Assembly (NCBI GenBank): GCA_037440765.1 | Contig: JBBITL010000092.1 | Span: 1-14,719 of the forward strand | Reading direction: 5' to 3' | From: DTKY01 sp037440765 | Lineage (GTDB): Bacteria > Acidobacteriota > Terriglobia > Bryobacterales > Bryobacteraceae | Length of the DNA: 14,719 bases | Shown here: positions 7,066 to 12,778 of the stretch, piece by piece | Position numbering within the stretch: position 1 is the stretch's first letter | How the letters are laid out: each line of letters opens with the position of its first letter | The notes under the pieces: model-generated | What the model was told of the DNA's origin: nothing | The model's database searches: none | What the model saw: only the letters and a program-made list of their open reading frames with translations | Made by a program: the position numbers and the translations under genes

Positions 7066-7103
7066 TGCGCCCGGGTTGCGGCGCTCGCGCTCAGTGTGAT
7101 GTC

Positions 7104-8435
7104 ATGTCCCGCATGAGCGACGCTCCGCGCCCGAATACGGCGGCCGACGACAAGCCCACGCGCACGCGCTACTGGGTGATCTACTTCGCGGTAACCCTGG
7201 CCATTCTGGCTTACATAGACAGGGCCGCGATGGGCATGGCGGCGCCGTTCGTTCGCGAGGACATGGGCCTGAACGCGGTGCAGATGGGCTACGTCTTTTC
7301 CGCCTTCGCCCTGGCCTACGCTCTGTTCGAGATCCCTGGCGGGTGGATGGGAGACTGGCTGGGTCCGAAGAAGGTGCTCATCCGGATTGTGCTGTGGTGG
7401 TCGGCCTTCACGGCGGTGACAGGCAAGGCCTGGAACCTGACATCTCTCGTCGTGATCCGGTTCCTGTTCGGGGCAGGCGAGGCGGGCTGTTTTCCGAACC
7501 TGGCCAAGGCCATGACCATCTGGCTGCCGCAGTCGGAGCGGGTCAGGGCCCAGGGCATCATGTGGACCTTCGCGCGCTGGGGCGGGGCGTTCACTCCTCC
7601 GCTCATGCTCTTCGTGATCACCCGGCTGTCATGGCGCTGGGCGTTTGTGCTGTTCGGGGGGCTGGGGGTGGTCTGGTGCGCCTTCTTCGCGCCGCTATTC
7701 AAGGACAACCCGCGCGACCACAAGCGCGTGAACGCCGCGGAGCTGGCCCTGCTGGCGGGATCGGACAAGATCGCATCGGGGCACGCCGACGTTCCGTGGG
7801 GAAGACTTATATCATCGCCGACGATCTGGCTGCTGTGGACCCAATACTTTCTGATCTCCTACCCGTTCTACTTCTACCTGACGTGGCTTCCGACCTACCT
7901 GATCGAGGGCCTGCACATGGACAAGCAGCAGGCCTCGATGTACGCCATCTTCCCCCTGCTGTTCGCCGGGGCGGGCTCGCTGTTCTCCGGGCTTATTTCG
8001 GCCAAGGTGGCGGCTCGGGTGGGAAGCGTCAGCCTGGCGCGCCGCGGGCTGGGCATGATCGGCTTCTTCACCGCGGGGCTCCTCATCCTGCTGCACATCC
8101 AGATCAAGGAAGTCTGGCTGGCCATGCTGGTAATGGGCCTTGCCACCTTCTTCCACGACATAACCACTCCCGGCGCCTGGGGCGCCTGCATGGATGTGGG
8201 CGGCAAGTACGCCGGCACGCTGTCCGGCTCCATGAACATGATGGGGAACTTCGGCTCGCTCGCCTCCCCCATCGCCATGGGCTACATCCTTAAGTACACC
8301 GGCAACGACTGGACCTGGTGCCTGTACAGCGTGGCCGCCGCCTACCTGCTGGGAACCCTGTGCTGGCCGTTCATGGACCCGGTGACGCCGCTCGAACAGC
8401 AGGGGAAGCGCAGGGCGCCGGCGGCACGGCGTTAG
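7104..8435 (+). CDS. MFS transporter, anion:cation symporter type (sugar-acid/organic anion)
   Basis: A 443-residue inner-membrane transporter of the major facilitator superfamily with about 12 hydrophobic segments. The first loop signature GGWMGDWLGPKK (79-90) matches the MFS motif GxxxDxxGxK/R. The early AYIDRAAMGMAAPFV segment and the RFLFGAGEAGCFPNLAKAM and RWAFVLFGG segments are typical of the hexuronate/glucarate/galactonate (anion:cation symporter) group. The start is not certain: ATG 7104 and ATG 7113 are both possible and neither has a good Shine-Dalgarno; 7104 is used. It is divergent from the Gfo/Idh/MocA gene and probably imports that module's substrate. Its TAG stop overlaps the TAA stop of the convergent pduT-like gene (8432-8435). 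The solute cannot be fixed from sequence alone. Confidence 0.92.
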   Translation: MSRMSDAPRPNTAADDKPTRTRYWVIYFAVTLAILAYIDRAAMGMAAPFVREDMGLNAVQMGYVFSAFALAYALFEIPGGWMGDWLGPKKVLIRIVLWWSAFTAVTGKAWNLTSLVVIRFLFGAGEAGCFPNLAKAMTIWLPQSERVRAQGIMWTFARWGGAFTPPLMLFVITRLSWRWAFVLFGGLGVVWCAFFAPLFKDNPRDHKRVNAAELALLAGSDKIASGHADVPWGRLISSPTIWLLWTQYFLISYPFYFYLTWLPTYLIEGLHMDKQQASMYAIFPLLFAGAGSLFSGLISAKVAARVGSVSLARRGLGMIGFFTAGLLILLHIQIKEVWLAMLVMGLATFFHDITTPGAWGACMDVGGKYAGTLSGSMNMMGNFGSLASPIAMGYILKYTGNDWTWCLYSVAAAYLLGTLCWPFMDPVTPLEQQGKRRAPAARR

Positions 8436-8983
8436 ACCATTTCGCTCAACAGTTCCGGGCGCGGGTTGGGGATCACAACCTTGTTGACCAGCAGCCCCTT
8501 GGCTGCAATCAGGCGGGCGCCCGCCTCCACCGCGCTGCGCACGGCGGACACGCTTCCGGTGAGGGTGACGAAGGCTTTCCCGCCCAGGGCCATGGCCAGA
8601 CGGATTTCGATGAGCTGAACGTTGGCGGCCTTGGCGGCGGCGTCCGCGCCCTCGATCAGCGAGGCGACCGAGAACGCTTCCAGCACGCCCAGCGCCTCCA
8701 GCCGCTCCACCTTCACGCTCCCGCCCAGGGCCGGGAAAACGCTCTCGTGGAGGTTGGGGATCACGAACGTGTCGATGACCGAGAAGCCGCCCGCTTGAGC
8801 GCCCGCCGCGACGCTGGACTGCGCCGCGGCCACGTCGCCCCGCACCATGACCACGTACTTGCCCGAGCAGATCGAGCGCGAGAGCAGCAACTCGACGTCG
8901 GCGGTCTTCAGCATGGCGTCGGCCACCTCGTAGCCGCCGGCGATGCTGCCCAGCTCTATCAGACCAATTGAGTTTCTGGCCAT
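8432..8983 (-). CDS. pduT: PduT-like tandem-BMC shell protein with Fe-S pore cysteine
   Basis: A 183-residue bacterial microcompartment shell protein with two BMC domains in tandem (about 1-92 and 93-183). It forms pseudohexameric trimers in the shell. Domain 1 opens SIGLIELGSIAGGYEVADAM, close to PduT ([20 protein letters not shown]). Domain 2 opens RLEALGVLEAFSVASLIEGAD. The pore loop SRSICSGKY carries C39, which aligns with the PduT cysteine (KTICPGKF) that binds a [4Fe-4S] cluster at the threefold axis and passes electrons through the shell. The C-terminal GLLVNKVVIPNPRPEL also matches PduT. The start is ATG 8983, four bases past the pduS-like stop, so the two are almost certainly cotranscribed. 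No other shell protein or vertex protein is visible in the window. Confidence 0.93.
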   Translation of the reverse strand: MARNSIGLIELGSIAGGYEVADAMLKTADVELLLSRSICSGKYVVMVRGDVAAAQSSVAAGAQAGGFSVIDTFVIPNLHESVFPALGGSVKVERLEALGVLEAFSVASLIEGADAAAKAANVQLIEIRLAMALGGKAFVTLTGSVSAVRSAVEAGARLIAAKGLLVNKVVIPNPRPELLSEMV

Positions 8984-8987
8984 CTGG

Positions 8988-10307
8988 TTATGCCTGGATT
9001 TCGACGTAAGACTGCGTCACCGCCGTGACCTTGCCGGCGATGCTGGAGTGGACATCGGCGCCCAGGTCCGGGGCAGCCACCCGGCCTACCGTCGTGCCGC
9101 ACTCGACCCGGTCCCCGGCGCCGACCACCGGCGTCGCCGGCCTGCCCATGTGCTGCGACAGCATGATACGAACCACCGCCGGCTGGTGTTCCACGGCCTG
9201 GTAAGGCGTTTCCACTTCGTAGGCTTCGATCTTCAACCGCCGGCGAAGCTGCGCCAGCGGCACGCGACGGCTCTCCTTCATCGGGTGGACCGCCACCGGT
9301 CTCTGCTGGACGAACCTGATGCCCGCCGCCCGCATGTCCTTCTTGGATTTGTCGCAGGCCTCCTTGGGGTAGAGGTCTTCCGGACAGGCATACAGCGTAC
9401 AGAGGCCGCAGGCGCAGCACAACTCGGCCGACTGGTTCCACAGCTCCGCGCCGCCCAGGGTGAACCCGAGGCTGCGCATAACCTTGTGGGGCATGACCTC
9501 GTAGCCGAGCAGGTAGCGGGGACAGAACTCGGTGCAGTAGCTGCACTGGTCGCAGGCCGACTTGCCGATGCGGTGCATCTGCTCAGGAGGCCTCGCCTTG
9601 CGCCCCACCAGGTAGTGCTCCCGCGGCAGCACGATCAGCCCCGCCGTGGTCTTGGTGACCACCTCGTCCAGGTCGAACGACAGCCGGCCCATCATGATGC
9701 CGCTCACGAACGCGCCGAACTCCGGCACAGCCGCGCCGCCGGCCAGCTCGATCAGATCGCGCAGCGGGGTTCCCACCGGAATCCAGAAGGACTTCGGCTC
9801 CCGCACCGCGCCCGCTACGGAGACCAGCTTCCTCACCACCGGCCGGCCCTGGTCCGCCTGGCTGACGTTGAACAGCGTTTCGACGTTGTTCACCACGCAG
9901 CCGGCCTGGAGCGGTATGCCGGCGGCAGGTATCAGGCGGCCGGTCGCCGTGTAGACCAGCTCGTACTCGTCGCCCGACGGGTAGAAGTCGCCGAGCAGCA
10001 CCAGGTCCGCCTTGTCCGGCTTGAGGTGCAGGCTGACAGCCCGCACCGCGCGGCTGTTTTTCTCCTTGATCCCGAACTTGCCGCGGCGGGCTCCGGTGGC
10101 CTCCATCATCAGGCACATCCCGGCGACTATCTCGGCCGGAAAGTGCTCCATCAGCTCGGCGTCCTTGTGAAGCAGCGGCTCGCACTCGGCGCCGTTGGCC
10201 AGCACGAACTCGACCCGGGCAGTGGCCTTCACCGACGCGGGAAAGCCCGCGCCGCCGGCGCCCACCACCCCGCACTCCCGGAGCTTCCGGTCAAGCGACA
10301 AGGTCAC
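8988..10307 (-). CDS. pduS: PduS-like flavin/Fe-S protein (RnfC/complex I 51-kDa-related, corrinoid reductase type)
   Basis: A 439-residue protein (PduS is about 450). In the 1,2-propanediol microcompartment PduS is a flavin and Fe-S protein linked to cobalamin reduction, and it binds PduT. The N-terminus has GVVGAGGAGFPASVK (13-27) and ANGAECEPLL (37-46), the RnfC/PduS-type complex I 51-kDa-related fold. An SLBB-like segment follows (VSVAGAVREPKSFWIPVGTP, about 162-181). Two ferredoxin motifs come next: C252-x2-C255-x2-C258-x3-C262-P and C297-x2-C300-x2-C303-x4-C308-P. The C-terminal stretch from about 390 (GAGDRVECGTTVG...SSIAGKV) resembles the RnfC barrel-sandwich domain. The start is GTG 10307, overlapping the previous stop by four bases (GTGA), which argues for translational coupling. 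No diol dehydratase or other cobalamin enzyme lies in the window, so the electron acceptor is open. Confidence 0.93.
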   Translation of the reverse strand: MTLSLDRKLRECGVVGAGGAGFPASVKATARVEFVLANGAECEPLLHKDAELMEHFPAEIVAGMCLMMEATGARRGKFGIKEKNSRAVRAVSLHLKPDKADLVLLGDFYPSGDEYELVYTATGRLIPAAGIPLQAGCVVNNVETLFNVSQADQGRPVVRKLVSVAGAVREPKSFWIPVGTPLRDLIELAGGAAVPEFGAFVSGIMMGRLSFDLDEVVTKTTAGLIVLPREHYLVGRKARPPEQMHRIGKSACDQCSYCTEFCPRYLLGYEVMPHKVMRSLGFTLGGAELWNQSAELCCACGLCTLYACPEDLYPKEACDKSKKDMRAAGIRFVQQRPVAVHPMKESRRVPLAQLRRRLKIEAYEVETPYQAVEHQPAVVRIMLSQHMGRPATPVVGAGDRVECGTTVGRVAAPDLGADVHSSIAGKVTAVTQSYVEIQA

Positions 10308-10660
10308 GACCCCGCCGGCTCCCCGCCGTACCTGGCCAGAACCGGTGCGGGGACCGTGACCAGGACCTTTTCGAAGTCCTCGCCGGTTTCGACCATGTGT
10401 CTCAGGTGGCGGGCCGCCAGGCGGCAGCACCAGGAATCGGTGAGCGGCTGCCGGGTTGCGCGGCTCAGCTCCAGCAGGTCAGGGTGCCGGAGCGAGACCA
10501 CCCGTTCCATGTGATCGCCGCCGCTGGAGAGCAGGAATTTCACGTCCAGAGAGTCGCTGTGGCGGATGGCGATAGCGGTCTGCATCCACATCAGGTCCAC
10601 CTGCCAGGAGCGCCCCGCCAGATCGGGGCCTGCCTTGAAATGCCGGAAGTTGGCGGGCAT
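10304..10660 (-). CDS. Small unrecognised protein coupled to pduS
   Basis: A 118-residue soluble protein with no signal peptide or membrane segment. I do not recognise a named family. Visible features are an N-terminal FRHFKAGPDLAGRSWQVD stretch, IRHSDSLDVKF, a basic/His-rich helix (CCRLAARHLRHM) and an acidic GEDFEKVLV segment. The Cys pair and several His could bind metal, but nothing proves it. The start is ATG 10660, with GAGGG four bases upstream on the minus strand; TTG 10663 directly before it is less likely. Its stop overlaps the pduS start (GTGA), and it lies 36 bases after folE, inside the operon. By position it could be an accessory or assembly factor for PduS, which is inference. 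Codon use is like that of its neighbours. Confidence 0.8.
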   Translation of the reverse strand: MPANFRHFKAGPDLAGRSWQVDLMWMQTAIAIRHSDSLDVKFLLSSGGDHMERVVSLRHPDLLELSRATRQPLTDSWCCRLAARHLRHMVETGEDFEKVLVTVPAPVLARYGGEPAGS

Positions 10661-10696
10661 CAAGCCCTCATCGTAGCACGCGGCGGGCGGGCGGGA

Positions 10697-11311
10697 TCAG
10701 AAGCCCAGCGTCGTGTGGGAAACCAGCGAGAGGAACTCGTCGCGGGTCTCCTTGTGGGTGCGGAACGCGCCCAGCATGGCGCTGGTCACCGCCCCGGAAT
10801 GCTGCTTTTCCACGCCTCGCATCATCATGCAGAAGTGGCGCGCTTCGGCCACCACTCCCACGCCGAGCGGGTTGACGGCCTGCTCCACGGTCTGCGCGAT
10901 CTGCTGCGTCATACGCTCCTGAACTTGCAGCCGGCGCGCGAACATGTCCACGATGCGCGGGAGCTTGCTCAGCCCGATCACCTTATCCCGCGGAATGTAG
11001 GCCACATGCACCTTTCCATAGAAGGGCAGCAGATGGTGCTCACAAAGGCTGAAAAACTCTATGTCCTTGACGATCACCATCTCGTCGTACTTGACCCTGA
11101 ACAGGGCGCCGTTCAGGATCTTGGGAAGGCTCATGCCGTAACCGCTGGTCAGGAACTCCAGCGCCTCGGCCGCCCGCTGGGGCGTCTTCAGAAGGCCCTC
11201 CCGGCCGGGGTCCTCCCCCAGGCCGCGAAGAACCTGCTCCAGGTGCCCGGCGACAGAGCCCGCCCGCGATCTGGAAGCGGCGCTCCTGGACGCGCCTCGG
11301 CTTCTGCTCAT
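10697..11311 (-). CDS. folE: GTP cyclohydrolase I
   Basis: A 204-residue cytosolic enzyme that converts GTP to 7,8-dihydroneopterin triphosphate and formate, the first step to folate, biopterin or queuosine precursors. The zinc ligands are visible: C90 and H93 in SLCEHHLLPF and C161 in FCMMMRGVEKQ. Other family hallmarks are GLLKTPQRAAEA (39-50), VAYIPRDKVIGLSKLPRIVDMFARRLQVQERM (in 103-134, as two adjoining blocks) and SGAVTSAMLGAFR. The first 20 residues are a Ser/Arg-rich tail that looks unstructured. The start ATG 11311 overlaps the stop of the upstream PTPS gene by four bases (ATGA). Its product is the direct substrate of the two PTPS-family enzymes upstream in the same operon. Confidence 0.97.
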   Translation of the reverse strand: MSRSRGASRSAASRSRAGSVAGHLEQVLRGLGEDPGREGLLKTPQRAAEALEFLTSGYGMSLPKILNGALFRVKYDEMVIVKDIEFFSLCEHHLLPFYGKVHVAYIPRDKVIGLSKLPRIVDMFARRLQVQERMTQQIAQTVEQAVNPLGVGVVAEARHFCMMMRGVEKQHSGAVTSAMLGAFRTHKETRDEFLSLVSHTTLGF

Positions 11312-11736
11312 CTCGATACCACTTCCTCAATGACGTTGCGGGGCGTCTCGCAGATGCGGACGCGCTCCAGGGACGGCCCGGGCCCGGGGAAGAACTCCGG
11401 CCACCAGGAAGACAGTTCCCGGACGATGCCCGCCGCCAGGTTCTCGGTGGTGGGCACCTCGCCGGCGATCTGGCGCGCCTCCCGGTTCAAGTCACGGTAG
11501 CGCAACTTCTCAAGCACCTTCGTCTCCACCAGGCGGTCGAGGGCGGCCACATCGGCGACGCGACCGGTGGCCTCATCCAGCGGCCCCCTCAGGCCCACCT
11601 CCAGGACGTAGTTGTGTCCGTGCCCGCACGGGTTGTTGCACTTTCCGTACAGTTCGGCGTTGGCCGCTTCCGGCAGCGCCGGCGAATGCAGGCGGTGCGA
11701 AGCGGAAAAGCGATAGCGGCGCGCCAGCCGGATCAC
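11308..11736 (-). CDS. 6-pyruvoyl-tetrahydropterin synthase paralogue 1 (keeps Cys, lacks Asp-His)
   Basis: A 142-residue member of the PTPS/QueD family acting on dihydroneopterin triphosphate. Zinc-binding His are H14 (FSASH), H39 and H41 (GHGHNY), and the catalytic Cys position is filled (YGKCNNP, C33). The pterin-anchoring Glu is likely E98 (PTTENL). The usual L-D-H-x-x-L-N segment that supplies the Asp-His pair reads LRYRDLN, so Asp is replaced by R79 and His by Y80. The start GTG 11736 overlaps the upstream stop by four bases (GTGA); a longer in-frame extension inside the upstream gene is antisense-frame noise. The stop overlaps the folE start. Without the Asp-His pair the protein may be inactive alone, have another reaction, or draw the residues from a partner. 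Confidence 0.92.
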   Translation of the reverse strand: MIRLARRYRFSASHRLHSPALPEAANAELYGKCNNPCGHGHNYVLEVGLRGPLDEATGRVADVAALDRLVETKVLEKLRYRDLNREARQIAGEVPTTENLAAGIVRELSSWWPEFFPGPGPSLERVRICETPRNVIEEVVSR

Positions 11737-12149
11737 CGGGCGCCTCCGCGATACTCGACCCACAGGTCTTCGGTCTCGGCCAGCCGCACGGCGTGAAGCC
11801 GGGCTCCGGCGCCGAGCAATACGGGTTCCAAACGCCGCCAGATGTCCGCGGCCATGTTTTCGGGCGTGGGCACCACCCGGTCGAAGGGCGGCACCTCCAG
11901 GTTCAGGAAGCGGTGATCGAACACATCGACGACTTCCCGCTGGAGAATCTCCTTGAGCTTCTTCAGATCGTAAACCATGCCGCTCAGCGGGTCGGGTTCG
12001 CCCTCCAGCGTGACATCCAGCACGAAGTTGTGGCCGTGGCCGCGGGGGTTGGCCTCGGCTCCGTAGAGGGCGGCGTTCTCCTCGTCGGTGCGGGCCGGCT
12101 GGCGGCACGCGTGCGAAGCGGAGAACTCGGCTCGCCTGGTGATCAGCAT
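11733..12149 (-). CDS. PTPS-III-type pterin synthase (Glu in place of Cys; likely FolB bypass)
   Basis: A 138-residue PTPS/QueD-family enzyme. Zinc His are H13 (FSASH), H38 and H40 (GHGHNF). The catalytic Cys position is Glu (YGAEANP, E32), while the Asp-His pair (VFDHRFLN, D78/H79) and the anchoring Glu (PTPEN, E98) remain. Replacement of Cys by Glu defines the PTPS-III group of Plasmodium and diverse bacteria, which convert dihydroneopterin triphosphate to 6-hydroxymethyl-7,8-dihydropterin and replace dihydroneopterin aldolase (FolB) in folate synthesis. That reaction suits its position in an operon with folE. The start is ATG 12149; no good Shine-Dalgarno is seen, so a leaderless or weakly initiated message is possible. 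It is the first gene of the operon. Confidence 0.92.
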   Translation of the reverse strand: MLITRRAEFSASHACRQPARTDEENAALYGAEANPRGHGHNFVLDVTLEGEPDPLSGMVYDLKKLKEILQREVVDVFDHRFLNLEVPPFDRVVPTPENMAADIWRRLEPVLLGAGARLHAVRLAETEDLWVEYRGGAR

Positions 12150-12215
12150 GATTCTATGAAGTTATGATGCCGCGCGGGGCGGCACGGATACTCTAGAATT
12201 ATATTAGAAGGGCTC
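12150..12215. promoter_or_regulatory. Divergent intergenic region with AT-rich core
   Basis: These 66 bases separate the pterin/PduST operon (leftward) from the TlpA-like gene (rightward), so promoters for both must lie here or in gene ends. On the plus strand TAGAAT (12194-12199) and TATATT (12200-12205) are possible -10 boxes, and AGAAGGG (12206-12212) is a Shine-Dalgarno three bases before ATG 12216. On the minus strand CATAAC (12167-12162) is the best -10 candidate. A GC-rich CCGCGCGGGGCGGC block (12170-12183) lies between. No clear -35 boxes are seen. Confidence 0.35.
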
Positions 12216-12737
12216 ATGGGCGCGAACAGGGCGGAACGCTATATCCGGATTTCGATTGCGGTCTTGCTGGCCGTGCTGGGCGCCGTCATAGCGGACGGTT
12301 TCCAGGAGCACGTGGTGAACGTCGGCGACAAGGCGCCGGACTTCCGCATCACGACCGACAGCGGGCGGACGGTGACGCGCTCGGACTTCGGCGGGAAGCT
12401 CCTGGTGCTGAATTTCTGGGCCACCTGGTGCCCGCCGTGCGTTGACGAGATGCCGTCGCTCGACGAGTTTCAAAAACAACTGGCGCCGGACGGCGTGGTG
12501 GTGCTGGGCGTGAGCGTGGACACCAGCGAGCGCGATTACCGGGCTTTCCTCGACAAGGCAAAGGTTTCTTTCCTGACCGCCCGGGACCCGTCGGCCGGGA
12601 TCAGCGGCGAGTACGGCACCTTCAAGTTCCCGGAGACCTACATCATTGACAGCCGGGGCCGGGTGGTGCAGAAGCACATCGGGCCGGAGGTCTGGACCAC
12701 TCAGAGCCTGATCCAGGGCGTCCGCTCGCTGCTCTGA
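12216..12737 (+). CDS. TlpA/ResA-like thioredoxin-fold protein
   Basis: A 173-residue membrane-anchored or exported thiol-disulfide oxidoreductase. Residues about 10-27 form one hydrophobic segment (IRISIAVLLAVLGAVIA) that serves as signal anchor. The rest is a TlpA/ResA/AhpC-TSA thioredoxin fold: VGDKAPDF opening, LNFWATWCPPC with the redox pair C72 and C75, GVSVDTSERDYRAFL, and the cis-proline region KFPETYIIDSRG. Such proteins keep cytochrome c haem-site cysteines or other extracytoplasmic cysteines reduced, which would fit a multihaem cytochrome elsewhere in the genome. Length and motif are typical. It is divergent from the pterin operon and convergent with the propeller gene, 41 bases away, so it is probably transcribed alone. 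Confidence 0.93.
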   Translation: MGANRAERYIRISIAVLLAVLGAVIADGFQEHVVNVGDKAPDFRITTDSGRTVTRSDFGGKLLVLNFWATWCPPCVDEMPSLDEFQKQLAPDGVVVLGVSVDTSERDYRAFLDKAKVSFLTARDPSAGISGEYGTFKFPETYIIDSRGRVVQKHIGPEVWTTQSLIQGVRSLL

Positions 12738-12778
12738 GGCCGCGACGGGCCGGGAAGGCATGCCGCACGGTGCCGCGG

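Larger units (their letters stand above)
8432..12149 (-). other. Six-gene operon: PTPS-III, PTPS, folE, unknown, pduS, pduT
   Basis: All six genes lie on the minus strand. Junctions from upstream to downstream are: 4-base GTGA overlap, 4-base ATGA overlap, 36-base gap, 4-base GTGA overlap, 4-base gap. I see no terminator hairpin or promoter in the one gap that could hold one. This makes a single transcript with coupled translation very likely. Confidence 0.85.

Noticed and set aside
5740..7116. A 458-codon plus-strand open frame
   Set aside because: Antisense to the Gfo/Idh/MocA gene, which has full family motifs.
8943..10514. A 523-codon plus-strand open frame
   Set aside because: Antisense to the PduS-like gene with two intact ferredoxin motifs; composition is not protein-like.
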